Part shown: piece by piece, positions 60,778 through 64,000 of the stretch
Numbering within the stretch: the first letter of the stretch is position 1
Layout: every line of letters begins with the position of its first letter
NCBI RefSeq assembly: GCF_000516985.1
Contig: NW_006917096.1
Span: 2,589,606 to 2,653,605, forward strand
Length of the DNA: 64,000 nucleotides
Reading direction: 5' to 3'
DNA from: Pestalotiopsis fici W106-1
Lineage: Eukaryota; Ascomycota; Sordariomycetes; Amphisphaeriales; Sporocadaceae
Notes under the pieces: generated by a model
The model's database searches: none
Seen by the model: only the letters and a program-made list of their open reading frames with translations
What the model was told of the DNA's origin: nothing
Program-made: the position numbers and the translations under genes

Positions 60778-62106
60778 TTACTCCTTCTCTTGAATTTTGT
60801 CTTGACTCGCTGACCCGACAGTTGGGTCCTTTTCTGTAGCGGCGCCTTTCTCGGATACCTCTCGAGGGCTTACAAGAGGGCTAGTGACGCCGACGACACT
60901 TCCGTTGATACTATCAGCTCTTCCGTGTCCAAGGAATCCACTACGCACGCTGGCTCCGTCGCCAGCGATGCTCTGTTTTGTGTATAAGCTGTTCCTCTCG
61001 CTTGGAAGGGCAGCTGCAATACCCGTGGTCGAGTACATACTATTGCGCTCGTTGTTCGCTGCCATTCTCGATGTAGTTTGGTGCAATCCGGGTGTGGTTG
61101 GAACTCCATCTATGTTGGCACTGAGAACACTCAAGGGCAGGCTTTCGCGGGAACCTCCCCATAGTGAAGATGGAGCCATTGCTCGAACCGAGGCATCAGT
61201 GTCAAATGACCTTCGTCTTCTCCGCTTGCTGGAGGAGGCCAACGTAAGTATGGAAGCATTGTCTGACAGTAGATTGTTGGCAGTAGCCATTTGATATGTG
61301 GTTGGATGCCCCGAGGCCCCATGTGGAGCTAGATGTGCAGGTATGGCGGACGCTGGCGACGCTGTCGGGAATGGCTGACTGAATTGGATGTTTTGCGAGT
61401 TGCTGTTCTGGTGATGAGAAGATGGCTGAGGCTGGTTTGCGTTCTGATTCACTCCCACAGACTGAATAGTGGTGAGAGTGGTAGTAAGTGATCGCACCGA
61501 GGGTGCCGGCGACGAGAAAGTACTGTCTCCTCCCTTTCTACCGTTGGCTGTCCTGCTTGTGCCTGCTATAGAAGCAGTCATTTGTGACGGCGCCATAATA
61601 GACTGCGAAGCTTCGTTGTCGGTGCCGGCTACAGAGAGGCCTCCAGCTGTTGGAGGCGCGGCGCCATCGACTGAGGACTGGAGTGATGTCTGACTCTGGC
61701 CATCTGAAAAATTGGTTGTGACGCCAGTGTGCGTGGTAGAAAGCGATGGCTGGCTGTGGTGGTGCGGTGGCACGATGCGCCCGGACTGTGGATATGGGTT
61801 GTTCTGCTTGGACGGCTTCTTCTTGGACTCCTTGGAAACGTGATCGCGTTTAGGATGCTGGTGTTTGTTGGAATCGGAAGAAGAGGAACCGTTTTTGAAG
61901 TTTGCGAGCTTCTTGACCCAAGTAGAAAACGGCCGTCTGCGACCAGAGCGCTCGTGGTGGTCTAAAAGTCGCGTTAGAACCATGACTGGCACGACTGAAG
62001 CAGTAAATGGGTGGGCAGCGTCTGGCAGTGGAAGTGCGAGTAGGATGGAAGCAAAAGTTTCCGACGATTACTTACCGCTCGCAAGGACTGTCTCGGCCAT
62101 GGCCAT
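60778..62106 (-). CDS. Conserved fungal Ser-rich low-complexity protein
   Basis: Two exons, 62076-62106 and 60778-61961 (114-nt intron); 404 aa. The tiny first exon encodes MAMAETVLAS, and the splice gives DHHERSGRRRPFSTWVKKLA, the motif that opens this fungal family; a caller starting at the intronic ATG would get the wrong N terminus. The rest is Ser/Thr/Gln/Asn-rich and largely disordered, with islands LLSDNASILTLASSSKRRRR, SVRAMAPSSLWGGSRESLPL and the repeated ERNSMYS/ERNSLYT. Orthologues are sometimes labelled calcium-modulated channel, but no membrane segment is visible, so that label seems unfounded. Function unknown. Confidence 0.8.
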
Positions 62107-63601
62107 GTGTTTCGCTGTTTTGGGAAGATTGTATACTACTGGTGAGACGTAGTAGGGTCAATGCAGCGGCGACAGATTGTCGATATTAGGTTATGCTTGA
62201 TAGTCGGTGACAAGGACCGGGCGATCAGAAAGGCGGACGCAAAGTCCTGAGTGGGTTTTTTGCGTACGGAGCCTCTGCACCACGCACGCAATGACAACAA
62301 AGAGCGAACTGCGGCTTGTGACGGGGGATGCAGCCGGAGAAGAGTACGTATTGTAGTCGGCGAGAGCGGTTATCAGGCTGCCTCCTGCACGAGAAGGTAG
62401 GTAGCTGTGGTGATCTCTCCTGTCCGATGTCCGCGTCTGCAGCCACCTAGGCACTTGACGATCTAGGTAGGTATGATGACAAGTCGCGATAAGAAAGAGT
62501 GAGAGGGCAAGAGAGGTAATGACCGTGTGCGCGTGTGTATGCAGCTTGAGCGGCACTGTTAACAGATCACGGTTTGCGGTCAAGGAATCGAGAGCGCAAG
62601 CGTAAGGTTGTCAATCTGCTGGATTGCATGCAGTGCGCGAAAGGATTGTGGGAAGTAGTAGCTGAAGTCACTAGGTTCGAGGACCTCATCGACGGCGGCG
62701 TTGAATGCCTGCTTGGTGTCTGTCAGTCGGATACGAACCCAATGCACCTTGGCTAGACCAAGGTTATGATTAATGTTCAGGCAGGTCGGTCGGTAATCAA
62801 AATGTATGGTTTATTCTCAACCAGCGAAACGAAAGCCATCCATCAATCAGCAGCACTTTGACTTCATCAATCGATAGCTCCGGCGACCAGATTCAGCACG
62901 TAAAGTCCAGGTCCGCCCACTGGAATGTCAGCCCAAAACGGGACCAGAGTCGCCCAGCCCAAAGAGCCCTTTGAAGAGAAGTGCCCCCAGAAAGAGGATC
63001 GCCCCATTTTTTCAGCTCATCCTAGCCTAACCTTGTCCACTAAAACAGCTGATGCGCTTGCACCCCCCACAGGTGCCGAAGCCACCGAGATCCCCTGCAG
63101 GCCAGCGACCGCCGACAATATCTGCTGTTATGGAGACCAAAGACGTCACATGCACTTACCGCAGACAAAATTCCCCATCTTTGCCTTTGGGGGACAATTT
63201 AATCCCACGTGATGGGAACTTTCGATTTTGATAATCAACCTTGCCCTTGCTTGCCTTGGCTCGCCTCGGCTGTGGATTCGCGCCTCGTCGACGATAACAG
63301 CTTGTCGCATACTACCATTGACGATTGTAACGACAGTCTGCATACTCTGGCTTTCCCTCCCATCACTGCTTGTTGACTGGTCGCATTCATCCCAGAGCGT
63401 CACACTCATTTGTCAGGTCGCCAAGGGCGCACTTCTTGAACGGCATCTGCCGTCCATCGCCTGAAACAACGACTACCTCCCACCTGCCGATCCACTATCA
63501 CATTTCAACATTGGCCTATTTCGGACACGCTTGTTTTCTACAAAGTACTATACGCCAGAAAACACTGATATAGACAATGATTTTCCATCTCCGGACCGTC
63601 C
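62107..63601. other. Divergent intergenic region upstream of MLH3
   Basis: Between the Ser-rich gene (minus) and MLH3 (plus). A CACGTG lies at 63206-63211. Frames here are short and unrecognised. Confidence 0.5.
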
Positions 63602-64000
63602 ATGTCGATCAAACCGCTACCTGAAGATGTCATTGCTCAGATCAAATCCTCAACCACCATAACCTCCATAAATGGTGTGGTGTGTGGGCTCGTTGAAAAC
63701 TCTCTTGATGCCGCCGCGACGAAAATCACCATCTCTATAGACTATTCAAGGGGAAACTGTTCTGTAGAGGACAATGGATCGGGTATCCTCCCAAGTGAAT
63801 TCGCCGCGAGTGGAGGTCTTGGAAAATTACATTGTGGGTAATGGCATCAAGATATTTCTAAATAGAAAGCTCACATCCTCACAGATACTTCGCGCTTTCC
63901 AGCACACCCTTCTTATCATGGAAGCAGCGGCACATTTCTGGCATCAGTCGCTGCGCTTTCATTAATGTCCGTCGCCTCTCACCACGAAGGCCATCGTTCT
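63602..64000 (+). CDS. mlh3: DNA mismatch repair protein MLH3 (MutL family), 5' part
   Basis: Exons 63602-63833 and 63885 to the window end (51-nt intron), in phase; the gene continues beyond the window. Start MSIKPLPEDVIAQIKSSTTI. The GHKL ATPase motifs are all present: motif I LVENSLDAAATKI, motif II VEDNGSGILPSEF, and across the splice GGLGKLHYTSRF, followed by GSSGTFLASVAALSLMS. The sequence after motif II is closer to MLH3 than to MLH1 or PMS1. MLH3 pairs with MLH1 in mismatch repair and in meiotic crossover resolution. The C-terminal endonuclease domain lies outside the window. Confidence 0.9.

Overview
The window is nuclear DNA of a filamentous ascomycete, most probably a sordariomycete and plausibly a hypocrealean fungus. 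The evidence is many short introns (mostly 48-115 nt, with GT...AG ends and CTNA-type branch sites), frataxin, ATP synthase beta, SF3b and MLH3 orthologues, and fungus-only families such as the Clr5-domain protein, a NACHT-type NLR with a fungal N-terminal domain, and a hypocrealean-style nitrilase. No CRISPR, rRNA or confident tRNA was seen. A 100-N assembly gap lies at 9293-9392. The genus call is inference.

Layout. 1-20 kb is accessory in character. It holds a secreted intradiol ring-cleavage dioxygenase, a GMC oxidoreductase, a STAND/NLR-type NACHT protein cut by the gap, a GNAT acetyltransferase, an atypical zinc-cluster protein and a TauD-type dioxygenase, separated by long gene-poor stretches. 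22-34 kb is mostly housekeeping: frataxin, a Clr5-domain protein, the relic of an MFS sugar transporter, SF3b subunit 2, a triose-phosphate-type transporter and ATP synthase beta. 36-50 kb carries an F-box protein, a large mitochondrial AAA protein, a VEFS-box (SUZ12-like) polycomb protein ending in a PHD finger, and an F-box/LRR protein. 52-64 kb carries an O-methyltransferase with a repeat tail, a small conserved poly-Q protein, a DAO-type FAD oxidoreductase, a nitrilase, a conserved Ser-rich protein and the 5' part of MLH3.

The genes do not form an obvious metabolic cluster; most look independently expressed. SF3b2 and the transporter at 30.2 kb are divergent neighbours, as are the GNAT and zinc-cluster genes. 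The gene models below were assembled by joining exons by eye, with phase and splice sites checked. The most notable points are the SUZ12-like protein with a complete C-terminal PHD finger, the 33-bp/99-bp coding tandem repeat at the end of the O-methyltransferase, the paired RRxS repeat inside the nitrilase insertion, and the apparent degenerate ATPase fold ahead of the AAA domain.
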